Positions 30,301-39,326 of a stretch of DNA of 64,000 nucleotides are shown here, one piece after another. Numbering within the stretch: the stretch's first letter is position 1; each line of letters opens with the position of its first letter. The position numbers and the translations under genes were made by a program. The stretch lies in contig NZ_CP027657.1 of the NCBI RefSeq assembly GCF_003008615.1, positions 3,162,001 through 3,226,000 of the forward strand, read 5' to 3'. This DNA is from Pseudomonas mendocina. GTDB lineage: Bacteria; Pseudomonadota; Gammaproteobacteria; Pseudomonadales; Pseudomonadaceae. The notes under the pieces are model-generated. The model searched no databases, was not told where the DNA came from, and was given only the letters and a program-made list of their open reading frames with translations.

Positions 30301-32260
30301 GAGCGACGAGCGCTTCGGTGTGGCCGAGGCCAAGACCGTAGTGGCAGCTCCGCTGATCGCCGAACTGTCGATGCCGCGCTTCCTCGCCGGCGGCGACGAA
30401 ACCACTCTGGCACTGGATCTGACCAACCTGTCCGGCAGCGAGCAGAAGCTGGACGTGCAACTGGGCTTCGAGGGTCAGTTGCGCCTGCTCGGCAAGGGCG
30501 ACTCACCGATCAACCTCAAGGATGGTGAGCGCACCACCCTGCGCATTCCGGTACGGGCCGAGGGCGGTCTGGGTCAGGGACGTATCCATGTCGAGGTGCA
30601 GGGCCTGGCCTTGCCGAACGAAGAAATCGGCGATTTCAGTCGCGAATGGACGCTGGGTGTACGCCCGGCCTATCCGGCGCAACTGCAGCACTTCCGTGCG
30701 GTACTCAACGATGGTGAGCCGTGGAGCATGCCGCCAGGCACCCTGAATCAGTTCGAACCCGCTGGTTTGGAGGCCGTGCTGGCGCTGTCCAGCCGTCCAC
30801 CGCTCAACCTCGGCGAGCAGATTCGCGCACTCAAGGCTTATCCCTACGGTTGCCTGGAACAGACCACCAGTGGTCTGTATCCATCGCTCTACGCCGATGC
30901 TGCCAGCCTCAAACGCCTCGGCCTGGAAGGCGAGCCGGACGAGCAGCGGCGGCGCAGCATCGAGTTGGGTGTCGAGCGTTTGCTCGGCATGCAGCGCCAC
31001 AACGGTGGTTTCGGCCTGTGGAGCGCTGAGAGCGAAGAGGAATACTGGCTGACCGCCTATGTCACTGACTTCCTCCTGCGCGCTCGCGAACAGGGCTTCG
31101 GCGTGCCGGCCGAGGCGCTGAAGAAAGCCAACGACCGCCTGCTGCGCTACCTGCAGCAGAGCAGCCTGATCGAGGCCAACTACAGCCAGGACTACGCCCA
31201 TACCCGCTTCGCCGTGCAGGCCTATGCCGGCTACGTTCTGGCACGCAGCCAGCAGGCGCCGCTGGGCGCGCTGCGCAGCCTGTTCGACCGCCGTGCCGAT
31301 GCCCGTTCCGGTCTGCCGCTGGTGCAACTAGCGGCTGCGCTGAAACTCATGGGCGATGCGCCGCGTGCCGAGCAGGCGCTGAACCAAGGGCTGATTCTGC
31401 CGCGTAACGACGAGCGCTGGATGGCTGATTACGGTAGTTCTTTGCGTGATCAGGCGCTGATCCTGGCGCTGCTGGAAGAGCACGACCTGGCAGCCGGGCA
31501 GCGTGAGCAGCGTCTGTTCAACCTGGCCGACGAACTGGCTGGCCAGCGCTGGTTGTCGACGCAGGAGCGCAACGCGCTGTTCCTCGCCGGGCGTGGCATT
31601 CTGAGCAAGCCCGAGCAGGCGTGGAGCGCCAAACTGGCCAGTGGAGCCTTCCAGTTCGAACTGAGCAACCAGCAACCGGGTATCAAGCTGGAGCGCGCCG
31701 AGCTGGCCGAGCCGCTGAGTGTGGGCAATGCCGGCAGCGCCACCCTGTATCAGCAACTGACCCTATCCGGTTATCCGAGCCAGGCACCGCGTGCCGGGGG
31801 CGAAAACCTCAGCATCGAGCGCGAATACCTAGGCATGGATGGCCGTCCGCTCGACCTGCAGCGCCTGGACAGTGGCGAGCTGGTGCTGGTGCACCTGGCC
31901 ATACGCGCCAAGCAGCGTGTGCCGGATGCGCTGGTGGTGGACTTGCTGCCGGCCGGTCTGGAGCTGGAGAACCAGAACCTGGCACAGAGCGCGGCGAGCC
32001 TCGACGACGCGGGCAGCAACGTCAAGGAATGGCGCCGTGCCATGCAGAACGCGCGGATCAAGCATCAGGAATACCGTGGCGACCGCTACGTGGCAGCTGT
32101 GGATGTGGAGGGCTACGAGACCACCCATCTGCTGTACCTGGCCCGTGCGGTAACGCCTGGTAGCTACCGCGTACCGCCACCTCATGTGGAGTCGATGTAT
32201 CGGCCGAACTGGCAGGCGCTGGGTGAGACGCCGTCGTCGTTGGTGGTGAGGGAGCGGTAA
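27362..32260 (+). CDS. yfhM: Bacterial alpha-2-macroglobulin lipoprotein, YfhM type
   Basis: A 1632-residue periplasmic protease trap. The lipobox LSAC puts the lipidated cysteine at C18. The following D19 is the classical inner-membrane retention signal, so it is probably anchored in the inner membrane. Macroglobulin-like domains fill about 50-1000. The thioester domain has CLEQ with C1164 and Q1167, as in the E. coli homologue, so covalent capture of attacking proteases should be possible. Start ATG 27362 follows CCGGAG. In E. coli the gene is paired with pbpC; the pair probably protects and repairs the wall after outer-membrane damage. Here pbpC follows only after a REP/RAYT insertion. Confidence 0.95.
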   Translation: MPNKGLLLALVLTLLSACDSSQPPATVTSAQPAAQQQQAAKPAVDRDALAKRYAGRELEVVDVSEVQLDGASALSVTFSIPLDPDQRFAERLHLVDSKDGKVDGAWELTDNLSELRLRHLEPQRKLVLTIDAGLKSINGGKLAAEHVTRFETRDLLASVGFASRGSLLPTRLAEGLPVIALNVDKVNVEFFRIKPEALPGFLSRWGRASNLDTWESRELLPMADLVYGGRFDLNPARNTRETLLLPIAGLEPFKQPGVYLAVMREAGSYGYSQPATLFSLSDIGLSAHRYRDRLDVFTQALEGGKAQSGVQLELLDGDGALLAEGKTDSDGHAQLPLPEKAQVLLAKQDEQTSLLRLNAPGLDLAEFDITGPKAHALQFFVFGPRDLYRPGETVLLNGLLRDADGKPVKAQPVSVEVRRPDEQVSRKFVWNADDDGLYQYQLQLAEEAPTGRWQLLLDLGDGSPQVYEFLVEDFLPERLALEIKGQDQPYAPSDNPQFSINGRYLYGAPAAGNRLSGQLYVRPLREAVASLPGYQFGDITEADLSQDQELDEQNLDDQGRAVLSPENRWSDARSPLRLILQASLQESGGRPITRRIVQPVWPAERLPGVRGLFEGEEVDADSLAEFEILVADAAGNKLAADNLNVRLVRERRDYFWTFSDGEGWRHNYNEKFLTLSDEPLKVAAGGTAKVSFPVEWGPYRVEVVDGQTGLVSSLRFWAGYRWQDNADGGAVRPDQVKLALDKPAYAAGDVAKITVTPPAAGNGYLLVESSDGPLWWQEISVPAEGKTFELPIDEKWARHDLYLSALVIRPGERKAQVTPKRAVGLLHLPLERAPRKLQVSLDAPEKMRPKQPLKVKVSARNADGSIPEQVRVLVAAVDVGILNITSYATPDPFANFFGRKGYGADQLDIYGQLIEAQGRVASLAFGGDAGLAAGGKRPDTSVLIVALQSDALKLDDKGEGEVSLDIPDFNGELRLMAQAWSDERFGVAEAKTVVAAPLIAELSMPRFLAGGDETTLALDLTNLSGSEQKLDVQLGFEGQLRLLGKGDSPINLKDGERTTLRIPVRAEGGLGQGRIHVEVQGLALPNEEIGDFSREWTLGVRPAYPAQLQHFRAVLNDGEPWSMPPGTLNQFEPAGLEAVLALSSRPPLNLGEQIRALKAYPYGCLEQTTSGLYPSLYADAASLKRLGLEGEPDEQRRRSIELGVERLLGMQRHNGGFGLWSAESEEEYWLTAYVTDFLLRAREQGFGVPAEALKKANDRLLRYLQQSSLIEANYSQDYAHTRFAVQAYAGYVLARSQQAPLGALRSLFDRRADARSGLPLVQLAAALKLMGDAPRAEQALNQGLILPRNDERWMADYGSSLRDQALILALLEEHDLAAGQREQRLFNLADELAGQRWLSTQERNALFLAGRGILSKPEQAWSAKLASGAFQFELSNQQPGIKLERAELAEPLSVGNAGSATLYQQLTLSGYPSQAPRAGGENLSIEREYLGMDGRPLDLQRLDSGELVLVHLAIRAKQRVPDALVVDLLPAGLELENQNLAQSAASLDDAGSNVKEWRRAMQNARIKHQEYRGDRYVAAVDVEGYETTHLLYLARAVTPGSYRVPPPHVESMYRPNWQALGETPSSLVVRER

Positions 32261-32267
32261 AGCTTGC

Positions 32268-32319
32268 CCCGGATTGCATCCGGGCTACACAGTCCCGTAG
32301 CCCGGATGCAATCCGGGGG
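32268..32319. repeat. REP palindromes (copies 5 and 6) on the left of the RAYT gene
   Basis: An inverse copy (32268-32288, ending GGGCTAC) and a forward copy (32297-32319, starting GTAGCCCGG) stand back to back with 8 bases between, starting 7 bases after the yfhM stop. The forward copy and copy 7 (32881) face each other across the RAYT gene. Confidence 0.9.
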
Positions 32320-32348
32320 CTTTGTTCCACGAGCACGGAGGCTCGGTC

Positions 32349-32873
32349 ATGGTCGCCTATCGAAGAGCTCAAGTGGCCGGTGGTTGTTACTTCCTGACGC
32401 TTACGTTGCAAGACAGGTGCAGCGATCTACTGATCAGCCACGGAACGCTGTTGCGCCAGTGCTTGCGAACAGTGCAAGCGCAAAGGCCGTTTCGTCTGCC
32501 TGCTCTGGTCGTACTTCCGGATCATCTGCACCTGCTGATGGTACTGCCGCCTGATGACGTCGATTTTTCTGCGCGTGTTCGCCAGTTCAAAATTGCATTC
32601 GTGACCGCGTTACGCCAACAGGCCGGAATCAGGATTCAGACCAATGCCAGGGGCGAAGCAAATATCTGGCAGCGACGTTTCTGGGAGCATCTGATTCGTG
32701 ACGAGCAGGATTACCGCAACCATGTGGATTACATCCATATCAATCCAGTCAAACACGGGCTTGTCGCTCGCGTTCGGGATTGGCCGTTCTCCAGCTTTCA
32801 TCACTACGTCCGCCAGGGCTTGCTACCCATCCACTGGGCTGGCGATGTGGAGATCGCCTGTGCAGGGGAGTGA
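32349..32873 (+). CDS. REP-associated tyrosine transposase (RAYT)
   Basis: A 174-residue single-domain Y1 HUH nuclease of the IS200-like/TnpA-REP family. The metal-binding HUH motif is H59-L-H61 (DHLHLL). The C-terminal signature DYRNHVDYIHINPVKHGLV holds the candidate nucleophilic tyrosines Y122 and Y128. ATG 32349 follows GGAGG by 8 nt. The gene is intact and bounded by GTAG-headed palindromes in opposite orientation, the usual RAYT/REP arrangement. RAYTs are thought to mobilise REP sequences and are usually domesticated single-copy genes. It lies between yfhM and pbpC in the same direction and is probably cotranscribed. Confidence 0.93.
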   Translation: MVAYRRAQVAGGCYFLTLTLQDRCSDLLISHGTLLRQCLRTVQAQRPFRLPALVVLPDHLHLLMVLPPDDVDFSARVRQFKIAFVTALRQQAGIRIQTNARGEANIWQRRFWEHLIRDEQDYRNHVDYIHINPVKHGLVARVRDWPFSSFHHYVRQGLLPIHWAGDVEIACAGE

Positions 32874-32880
32874 GCAAAGC

Positions 32881-32901
32881 CCCGGATTGCATCCGGGCTA
32901 C
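32881..32901. repeat. REP palindrome (copy 7) on the right of the RAYT gene
   Basis: A single inverse copy (CCCGGATTGCATCCGGGCTAC without its last base is 20 nt) sits 7 bases after the RAYT stop and 35 bases before the pbpC start. With 32297-32319 it forms terminal inverted repeats around a 560-base unit. Confidence 0.9.
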
Positions 32902-32936
32902 AAAAGCCGCCTCGCCTGGATGTACGTGCGTTGATC

Positions 32937-35261
32937 ATGCTATCCAAACGCCTGCGCCGCTGGCTCCTCATCCTTCTAACCCCGCTAGCCCTGCTCTGGC
33001 TCGCCGACCAACTTTTCCCGCTGCCGCTGCCCGAGGACGATCTGGCCCGGGTGGTGTTGGCCGAGGATGGCACGCCGTTGTGGCGGTTCGCCGACCGCGA
33101 TGGTGTTTGGCGTTATCCGGTGACGACGGACGAAGTTTCGCCCTATTACCTCGAGGCGTTGCTGACCTATGAGGATCGTTGGTTCCGCCAGCATCCGGGG
33201 GTGAATCCGCTGGCACTGGGGCGCGCCGCCTGGCAGAACCTTACGGGCGGGCGCGTGGTTTCCGGTGGCAGCACGCTGTCGATGCAGGTAGCGCGCCTGC
33301 TCGATCCGCATGGCCGCGACCTGCCGGGCAAGCTCAAGCAGCTGTGGCGTACCGCGCAACTGGAGTGGCACCTGTCCAAGGACGAAATCCTCGCTCTCTA
33401 TCTCAATCGCGCGCCCTTCGGCGGCACCCTGCAAGGCGTGGCCGCCGCCAGCTGGAGCTACCTGGGCAAGCCGCCTAGCCAGCTCACCCGTGCTGAAGCC
33501 GCGCTGCTTGCCGTGTTGCCACAGGCCCCTAGTCGACTGCGGCCGGATCGCCACCCGCAGCGTGCACAGATGGCGCGTGACAAGGTGCTACGGCGTCTGG
33601 CCGAGTTTCAGGTGTGGCCGCAGGAGCAGGTGGATGAAGCGCTGGAGGAGCCGGTATTCCTCGCCCCACGCCGCGAGCCGAGCCTGGCGCCGCTGCTGGC
33701 GCGGCGGTTGAATCGCGCCGGCAGTCCACCGCTGATCCGCACCACGCTCGATGCCAGTCTGCAGTTGCGCCTGGAAGACCTGCTGATGGGCTGGCGTGCA
33801 CGCTTGCCCGAGCGGACGTCTGCCGCGATCCTGGTGGTCGAACACGAGAGCATGGCGGTGCGCGCATACCTGGGGTCGGTGGATATCAGCGATACCGCAC
33901 GCTTCGGTCACGTCGACATGGTGCGTGCCCTGCGCTCGCCGGGCTCGACGCTCAAGCCGTTCCTCTATGGCATGGCGCTGGATGCCGGGCTGATCCATTC
34001 CGAGTCGCTGCTGCAGGACGTGCCACGCCATTACGGCGATTATCGTCCTGGTAACTTCTCTGCCGGATTCATCGGCCCGGTGTCGGCCAGCGAAGCGCTG
34101 GCCACTTCGCTCAACCTGCCGGCCGTGCAATTGCTCGAAGCCTACGGGCCGAAGCGTTTTGCCGGTGAGTTGCGCAGCGCGGGTCTGCCGATCCGCCTGC
34201 CGGCGTTGGCCGAGCCCAATCTGGCGATGATTCTGGGGGGCGGCGGCACCCGGCTGGAGTCGTTGGTCGGCGGTTATAGTGCCTTCGCCCGCGGTGGGCT
34301 GGCGGCACGACCGCGATTGCAGCCGACCGATGAGCTGCGCGAACGGCGCCTGCTGTCGCCGGGATCGGCGTGGATCATCCGGCGCATCCTCAGTGGTCAG
34401 GCGCGGCCGGATCGTGACTCGCGTGCGCAGTTGACGCAGCGGCCGAGCCTGGCCTGGAAAACCGGCACCAGCTATGGCTTTCGCGATGCCTGGGCCATCG
34501 GTGTCGGCCCGCGTCACCTGATCGGTATCTGGATCGGCCGGCCGGACGGTACGCCGGTGCCCGGCCAATTCGGTCTGGCTTCTGCGGCGCCTCTGCTGTT
34601 GCAGGTGCATGACTTGCTGGTAGGGCGCGACAGCCAGCGCGGTGTGGCCGCACCTGAAGACCCACAGCCTGCGGAAGTGGGCGTGGCGGCGATCTGCTGG
34701 CCGCTGGGGCAGCAGATGGAGCGCACTGACCCCAATTGCCGTCGCCAGCGTTTCGCCTGGACGCTGGAGGGCACTACACCGCCGACCTTGCTGGCTGTGG
34801 ATCAACCGTTGGGCAGTGGCTTGCGCGAGCGTTATTGGGTCAATGCCGCAGGCTTGCGGGTGGCGCCCAACTGCGCAGGCGCCGAAGCCCGAGAGTTGGC
34901 GTTGTGGCCGGCCCCTTTGGAACCCTGGTTGCCAAGGCGTGAACGGCGTAGCGCACGCTTGCCTGCCGCCGACGCGCAATGCCCGCCGATGATGCAGGCG
35001 CAGACGGCGCCGTTGTCCATTGTCGGAGTGCGCCAGGGCGATCGCCTGCGTCGGCCTCAGGGCAATGCCGAACCGCTGCGTCTGAGTCTGTCGACGTTGG
35101 GCGGCAGCGGCCAGCGCTGGTGGTTCCTCGATGGCCGGCCGATTGGTGATAGTGATGTGGATGCGCCGTTCAGCTACGCTTTCGACAGCGGCCGCCACCA
35201 GTTGAGCGTGCTCGATGAAGGGGGGCAAACCGCCCGTCTGGAATTCAGCGTCCTGCAATGA
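32937..35261 (+). CDS. pbpC: Penicillin-binding protein 1C
   Basis: A 774-residue bifunctional peptidoglycan synthase of the PbpC class. N-terminal TM helix at about 9-27. Glycosyltransferase domain with EDRWFRQHPG (about 80-89) and GGSTLSMQVAR. Transpeptidase domain with S337-T-L-K340, SLN, and KTGTS. The C-terminal BiPBP_C domain, specific to PbpC, begins near residue 690. ATG 32937 is chosen; an in-frame TTG lies 6 bases upstream, and neither has a good ribosome site, perhaps because REP/RAYT insertion altered the leader. Partner of yfhM. All catalytic motifs are intact. Confidence 0.95.
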   Translation: MLSKRLRRWLLILLTPLALLWLADQLFPLPLPEDDLARVVLAEDGTPLWRFADRDGVWRYPVTTDEVSPYYLEALLTYEDRWFRQHPGVNPLALGRAAWQNLTGGRVVSGGSTLSMQVARLLDPHGRDLPGKLKQLWRTAQLEWHLSKDEILALYLNRAPFGGTLQGVAAASWSYLGKPPSQLTRAEAALLAVLPQAPSRLRPDRHPQRAQMARDKVLRRLAEFQVWPQEQVDEALEEPVFLAPRREPSLAPLLARRLNRAGSPPLIRTTLDASLQLRLEDLLMGWRARLPERTSAAILVVEHESMAVRAYLGSVDISDTARFGHVDMVRALRSPGSTLKPFLYGMALDAGLIHSESLLQDVPRHYGDYRPGNFSAGFIGPVSASEALATSLNLPAVQLLEAYGPKRFAGELRSAGLPIRLPALAEPNLAMILGGGGTRLESLVGGYSAFARGGLAARPRLQPTDELRERRLLSPGSAWIIRRILSGQARPDRDSRAQLTQRPSLAWKTGTSYGFRDAWAIGVGPRHLIGIWIGRPDGTPVPGQFGLASAAPLLLQVHDLLVGRDSQRGVAAPEDPQPAEVGVAAICWPLGQQMERTDPNCRRQRFAWTLEGTTPPTLLAVDQPLGSGLRERYWVNAAGLRVAPNCAGAEARELALWPAPLEPWLPRRERRSARLPAADAQCPPMMQAQTAPLSIVGVRQGDRLRRPQGNAEPLRLSLSTLGGSGQRWWFLDGRPIGDSDVDAPFSYAFDSGRHQLSVLDEGGQTARLEFSVLQ

Positions 35262-35345
35262 GCCACTCCCGGCGCGGCGCCTGCGGTGGCCGCCGCTCTG
35301 CTCTGCGGGTTGCTAGAGGCCTGTGACACTCCTGCTTGGTGTGGA

Positions 35346-35372
35346 TAAAGCTTGGCCGTGAACCGCCGATAT
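35346..35372 (+). promoter_or_regulatory. FliA (sigma-28) promoter for the chemoreceptor gene
   Basis: TAAA at 35346-35349, exactly 15 bases, then GCCGATAT at 35365-35372; this matches the flagellar sigma consensus TAAA-N15-GCCGATAA with one change. It lies about 90 bases before the start codon of the chemoreceptor at 35462. Confidence 0.75.
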
Positions 35373-35461
35373 GAAATCTGGCGGTAATCAATTGCAATTT
35401 GTGTACATTATTGTATCCAATTGCCTGGCCGAACTCCATACCACCACCAGGAGAAGCCTCT

Positions 35462-37393
35462 ATGCGCCTCTGGCAACGCAGTATTCAGTGGCAGTTGATC
35501 CTCAGCATGGGCGCGGCCCTGCTTGCCAGCATTCTGATCGTCGTTGGCATCTACTCTGCGGTAGTCGACCGCCTGACCGAGCGCTACCTGATCGAAGAGG
35601 CATTACCGGCGCGCGTGCTGGCTATCCGCAACGATCTGGAGCGGGTGCTGACCGCGCCGATCACCGCCAATGCCTCGATTGCCGAGAACAGCCTGGTGCA
35701 GGACTGGCTCGCCGCAGGCGAAGACGCCGCACGACGCGATGAATTCGCCCGCTACCTCGAAGGTGTGCGCGCTCAGCAGAACGCCATGACCACTTCCATC
35801 GTCGCCCTTGCCAGCGGCCACTACACCACCGGCGAGGGGCTGATGCGCACCCTCGATCGCAGTCAGGCGGAGAACCAGTGGTTCTATCGCCTGGTCGACA
35901 GCAGCCGCGACCGTGTGCTGGAAATCGATATCGACAAGACCACCCGCCTGCCTACGCTGTTCATCAACCAGCGCATCAAGCAGGGCGGCAAGACCCTCGG
36001 CGTGGCTGGCCTTGGCTACAACCTGGCGGACATGTCGAAGATGATCAGCGAGTTCCGCTTCGGTGAGCGCGGCCAGGTGTTTCTGGTCGACGCTCAGGGC
36101 AACGTCAAGGTACACCCGCGTTCCGAACTCAGTGGCAGCGGCCAGCTCTCCGACTTGTTCGGTGCCGATGCCAGCCGCCAGGTGCTGGCTGGCGATAGCC
36201 GCGCGGTGCGCTTCGAGCGCGATGGCGAGACCTTCCTCGCCGTGGCACAGAAGTTCGCCAGCATCGACTGGCTGCTGGTCAGTGAAGTACCGGAGGCAGA
36301 GGTCTACGCCGAAGCGCGTCAGGCGCTGCTGATGACCAGCCTGATCGGCGTCGCCGTGGCGTTGTTGTTCCTCGGTCTGGTCGTGTTGCTGGCACGGGGC
36401 CTGGTGCGGCCTATCCGTCAGGTGACTCAGGCGTTGGTGGAAATCGGTGGTGGCGGTGGCGACCTGACGCGGCGCCTGGATGAGTCGCGCGCCGATGAGC
36501 TGGGCGACCTGGCGCGTGGCTTCAACCGCTTTCTCGGCGGCCAGCGTGAGCTGATCGGCGAGGTGCTGGCGACCAGCGAGCGCCTGCGCACGGCGGTCGG
36601 CCAGGTGGCGCGGGTGGTGGAGAACACCGCCGGGCGCGCCAGCCAGCAGCGGGAAATGACCGACATGGTGGCCACGGCCGTGCACGAAATGGGCCTGACG
36701 GTTCAGGAAATCGCACGTAATGCCAGCACCGCCGCGCAGTCCTCGCACGCGGCGCGTGATGAAGCGCAGACCGCACGCCAGGTGGTCGGCCAGTCCATTG
36801 CCCATATCGAACGGATGTCCGCCGATATCGGCAGTGCTGCCGGAGCGGTGAGCGAGTTGGCCGCGCAGGTGGCCTCCATCGACCAGGTGCTGGCGGTGAT
36901 TCGCGGTATCTCCGAGCAGACCAACCTGCTCGCACTCAATGCGGCCATCGAGGCGGCACGTGCCGGTGAGATGGGCCGAGGCTTCGCCGTGGTGGCCGAT
37001 GAGGTGCGTACGCTGGCCAGTCGCACCCAGGCGTCCACCGACGAAATTCAGCAGATGATCCTGCGTCTCAAGCAGGGCGCGGAAACTGCGGTCAGCTCCA
37101 TGCACGCCGGTCAGTCGGCGACCAGCACGGGCGTCGAGTCCAGCCAGCGCACGGGGCAGTCGCTTGGGGCGATCACCGAGCAGGTCGAGCGCATCAGCGA
37201 CATGAACACCCAGGTGGCTGCTGCGACCGAAGAGCAGAGTTCGGTGACCGAGGAGATCAACCGCAATGTACAGGGTATCGCCGACCTGGCTCACGCCACG
37301 GCTGGCGAGGTGCGCGCCTGTCGTGAGGATTGCCAGACCCTCAGCCGCCTGGCCGATGACCTGGCGGGGCAGATGGGCAAGTTCAGACTTTGA
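35462..37393 (+). CDS. Methyl-accepting chemotaxis protein with dCache-like sensor
   Basis: A 643-residue chemoreceptor. TM1 at about 10-35, periplasmic domain about 36-285 with a Cache-type pattern ([18 protein letters not shown], then [12 protein letters not shown]), and TM2 at about 287-312. A HAMP segment ([10 protein letters not shown]) and a signalling domain with tip [19 protein letters not shown] follow. ATG 35462 follows AGGAG; an upstream ATG-less frame begins at 35399. A FliA-type promoter lies upstream, consistent with flagellar co-expression. Ligand unknown; dCache receptors often bind amino acids or organic acids. Its 3' end overlaps the converging cyclase gene by 11 bases. Confidence 0.92.
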   Translation: MRLWQRSIQWQLILSMGAALLASILIVVGIYSAVVDRLTERYLIEEALPARVLAIRNDLERVLTAPITANASIAENSLVQDWLAAGEDAARRDEFARYLEGVRAQQNAMTTSIVALASGHYTTGEGLMRTLDRSQAENQWFYRLVDSSRDRVLEIDIDKTTRLPTLFINQRIKQGGKTLGVAGLGYNLADMSKMISEFRFGERGQVFLVDAQGNVKVHPRSELSGSGQLSDLFGADASRQVLAGDSRAVRFERDGETFLAVAQKFASIDWLLVSEVPEAEVYAEARQALLMTSLIGVAVALLFLGLVVLLARGLVRPIRQVTQALVEIGGGGGDLTRRLDESRADELGDLARGFNRFLGGQRELIGEVLATSERLRTAVGQVARVVENTAGRASQQREMTDMVATAVHEMGLTVQEIARNASTAAQSSHAARDEAQTARQVVGQSIAHIERMSADIGSAAGAVSELAAQVASIDQVLAVIRGISEQTNLLALNAAIEAARAGEMGRGFAVVADEVRTLASRTQASTDEIQQMILRLKQGAETAVSSMHAGQSATSTGVESSQRTGQSLGAITEQVERISDMNTQVAAATEEQSSVTEEINRNVQGIADLAHATAGEVRACREDCQTLSRLADDLAGQMGKFRL

Positions 37394-38519
37394 CCGGATC
37401 GGCCGCGACCAGGCGGTTGCGGCCTTCGCGCTTGGCGCGATACAACGCGCTGTCGACGCGCTTGAAGAAAGCGTCGGCGTCGCTGTCGTGACGGCTGTCG
37501 AAGCTGCCGATACCCAGGCTGGTGGTCAGTTCCAGGCGTTGACCGGCCAGTAACAGGCCTCCTTCCTCCAGCTCCTGACGAAAGCGCTCCGCCAGATCCC
37601 AGGCTTGGGCCTGTGTGGTGCCAGGCAGTAGCACACCGAACTCCTCGCCACCCAGGCGCAGCAAGGCATCGCCCTCCCGGCGAAATATCCGCCGCATCAG
37701 TTCGGCGAAGGCGCTCAGGCAGGCATCGCCGCCAGCATGGCCGTGTTCGTCATTGATCTTCTTGAAAAAATCGATATCCAGCAGTACCAGGGACAACGAT
37801 TCGCCCTGGCGCTGCGCATTGGCCACCAGACTGGGAAACAGGTTGTTGAACTGATAGCGGTTGCCCAACTGGGTCAGGCTGTCGGTACGGCTGAGCAGAT
37901 CGAGTTGCTGCTGCTGCTCCAGCAGCTTCAGCTCCAGCGCCAGCGTGGTGTGGTATTCGCGGTGGTTGCGGCCGAGCACCAGCACCAGATAGCCCAGATA
38001 GAAGGTCAGGGTGACCAGCATGGCATGTCGACTCTCCCAGCTCATGGCCATCACTGCCAGCCCCGGCAGATAGAGCAGTGCCAGCGCCAGCAGCGCACGC
38101 TGGCGGCGCATGGCGAAGTTGAAGGTCATCGCCGTACCGAAAGCCACGGTGGCCAGGGTGGTGATCAGCTCCGAATCGTTGTATTCGTCGCGGTACAGCG
38201 CCAGGGCATGGGCTTGGCCCCAGCACAGTGCCGTCAGCAGGATCAGACCCCAGTGACGGTTAAGCCAGCGCTGCAATTGCTGAGGTGTGTCGAGTCCGTC
38301 GGGACGGTGTAACAGACGCGCGGCGAGCAGTGCTGCGAACAGGATCGTACCGAACAGGCCGCTACCGAGGCTTTGACTCGGCGAGGCACTGAAGCCCCAG
38401 GCAAGCAGCCAGGCGAGCAAGTAGAAAAAGCCGCCCAGGCGTGTGCGGATACGGGTGTCGTCCACCTCGCGCCACAGGGCGAAGGTAGTGGGCTGGCGCG
38501 GTACTTCGGCGTCGGTCAT
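37383..38519 (-). CDS. Membrane-bound GGDEF diguanylate cyclase
   Basis: A 378-residue protein with about six transmembrane helices in residues 25-190 and a short coiled segment ([15 protein letters not shown]). The C-terminal GGDEF domain has active site GGEEF and I-site REGD five residues before it, so it should be an active, feedback-limited c-di-GMP synthase. I prefer ATG 38519 (AGG about 9 nt upstream); ATG 38549 would add 10 residues, but its GGAG abuts the start codon. A 14-bp palindrome lies about 75 bases upstream. It converges on the chemoreceptor gene. Confidence 0.9.
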   Translation of the reverse strand: MTDAEVPRQPTTFALWREVDDTRIRTRLGGFFYLLAWLLAWGFSASPSQSLGSGLFGTILFAALLAARLLHRPDGLDTPQQLQRWLNRHWGLILLTALCWGQAHALALYRDEYNDSELITTLATVAFGTAMTFNFAMRRQRALLALALLYLPGLAVMAMSWESRHAMLVTLTFYLGYLVLVLGRNHREYHTTLALELKLLEQQQQLDLLSRTDSLTQLGNRYQFNNLFPSLVANAQRQGESLSLVLLDIDFFKKINDEHGHAGGDACLSAFAELMRRIFRREGDALLRLGGEEFGVLLPGTTQAQAWDLAERFRQELEEGGLLLAGQRLELTTSLGIGSFDSRHDSDADAFFKRVDSALYRAKREGRNRLVAADPVKV

Positions 38520-38593
38520 GTCGTGTGGCCTGCCATCGCTGACGGCCATCTCCGGGCCGTCGTTGGCGACGTCAAGACCTTCTCCCGGGAACT

Positions 38594-38607
38594 TTTGTGA
38601 TCACAAA
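38594..38607. promoter_or_regulatory. Candidate operator palindrome upstream of the membrane cyclase
   Basis: TTTGTGATCACAAA is a perfect 14-bp palindrome in the gap between the cyclase start (38519) and the stop of the DMT gene (38680). It resembles Vfr/CRP half-sites (TGTGA, TCACA) but lacks their 6-bp spacer, so another regulator is more likely. Confidence 0.4.
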
Positions 38608-38679
38608 GGTTGCAGGAGTGAGCATAACGCCTTTGCTGTTGCTTGAGCTATCGCTTTGCCAGCATTTACCAGCCGTTGG

Positions 38680-39129
38680 TCAGCCGCGACGGATCAGCCA
38701 GATACCTGCGACGATCAACGCCAGCCCGGCCACCTTGCCGACGGTGACGGGAGATTCGCGAAAGCCGGCCCAGCCGAAGTGATCGAGGGTAATGGCCATG
38801 GCCAGTTGTCCGGTGATCACCAGCACCATGAACAGCAGCGCACCGACTCGCGGTCCGGCGAAGGCGGCGGTGGCGATGAAGAAGGCGCCGAGCAGACCGC
38901 CGCTCCAGTGCCACCAAGTCAGTTCCTTGAGCGCGCCGAGGCCGGGCATCTCGCGTTGGCTCAGGGTCATCAGCAGCAGCGCCAGGCTGCCCACTGCGAA
39001 CGAGATCAGCGCGGCGGCGAAGACGCTGGACAGGTGACGGGCGAGTTGGCCGTTGATACCGGCCTGCAGAGGCAGTACCGCGCCGGCCAGAAAGGGCAGG
39101 GCCAGCAGCCAGCCGCTGACTTGATTCAT
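38680..39129 (-). CDS. DMT family (DUF606/YdcZ-like) membrane protein
   Basis: A 149-residue protein with about five transmembrane helices, related to the half-size DUF606 branch of the drug/metabolite transporter superfamily. Such proteins usually act as dimers. It begins MNQVSGWLLALPFLAGAVLP, typical of the family. No neighbour hints at the substrate. The 197 bases upstream to the aldolase stop show no clear gene. Confidence 0.85.
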   Translation of the reverse strand: MNQVSGWLLALPFLAGAVLPLQAGINGQLARHLSSVFAAALISFAVGSLALLLMTLSQREMPGLGALKELTWWHWSGGLLGAFFIATAAFAGPRVGALLFMVLVITGQLAMAITLDHFGWAGFRESPVTVGKVAGLALIVAGIWLIRRG

Positions 39130-39326
39130 GGGGGGACTCCGGAGATGGAAAATCGTGGGAGGAGGGTAGCAGCCTCGCGATTGTCCTCTTTGCGGAGGGA
39201 GAGGGCAAAACGCAGGGCATCCTTGCCCCGCCAGATTCTATGGTTCGGCCTCCGTGCGAACCGCCCTCCTGCAAGTCGCGCTGCCAGAGCTGAACCTAAA
39301 ACTCCGTGGCGCTTACAGGCGGGGGT

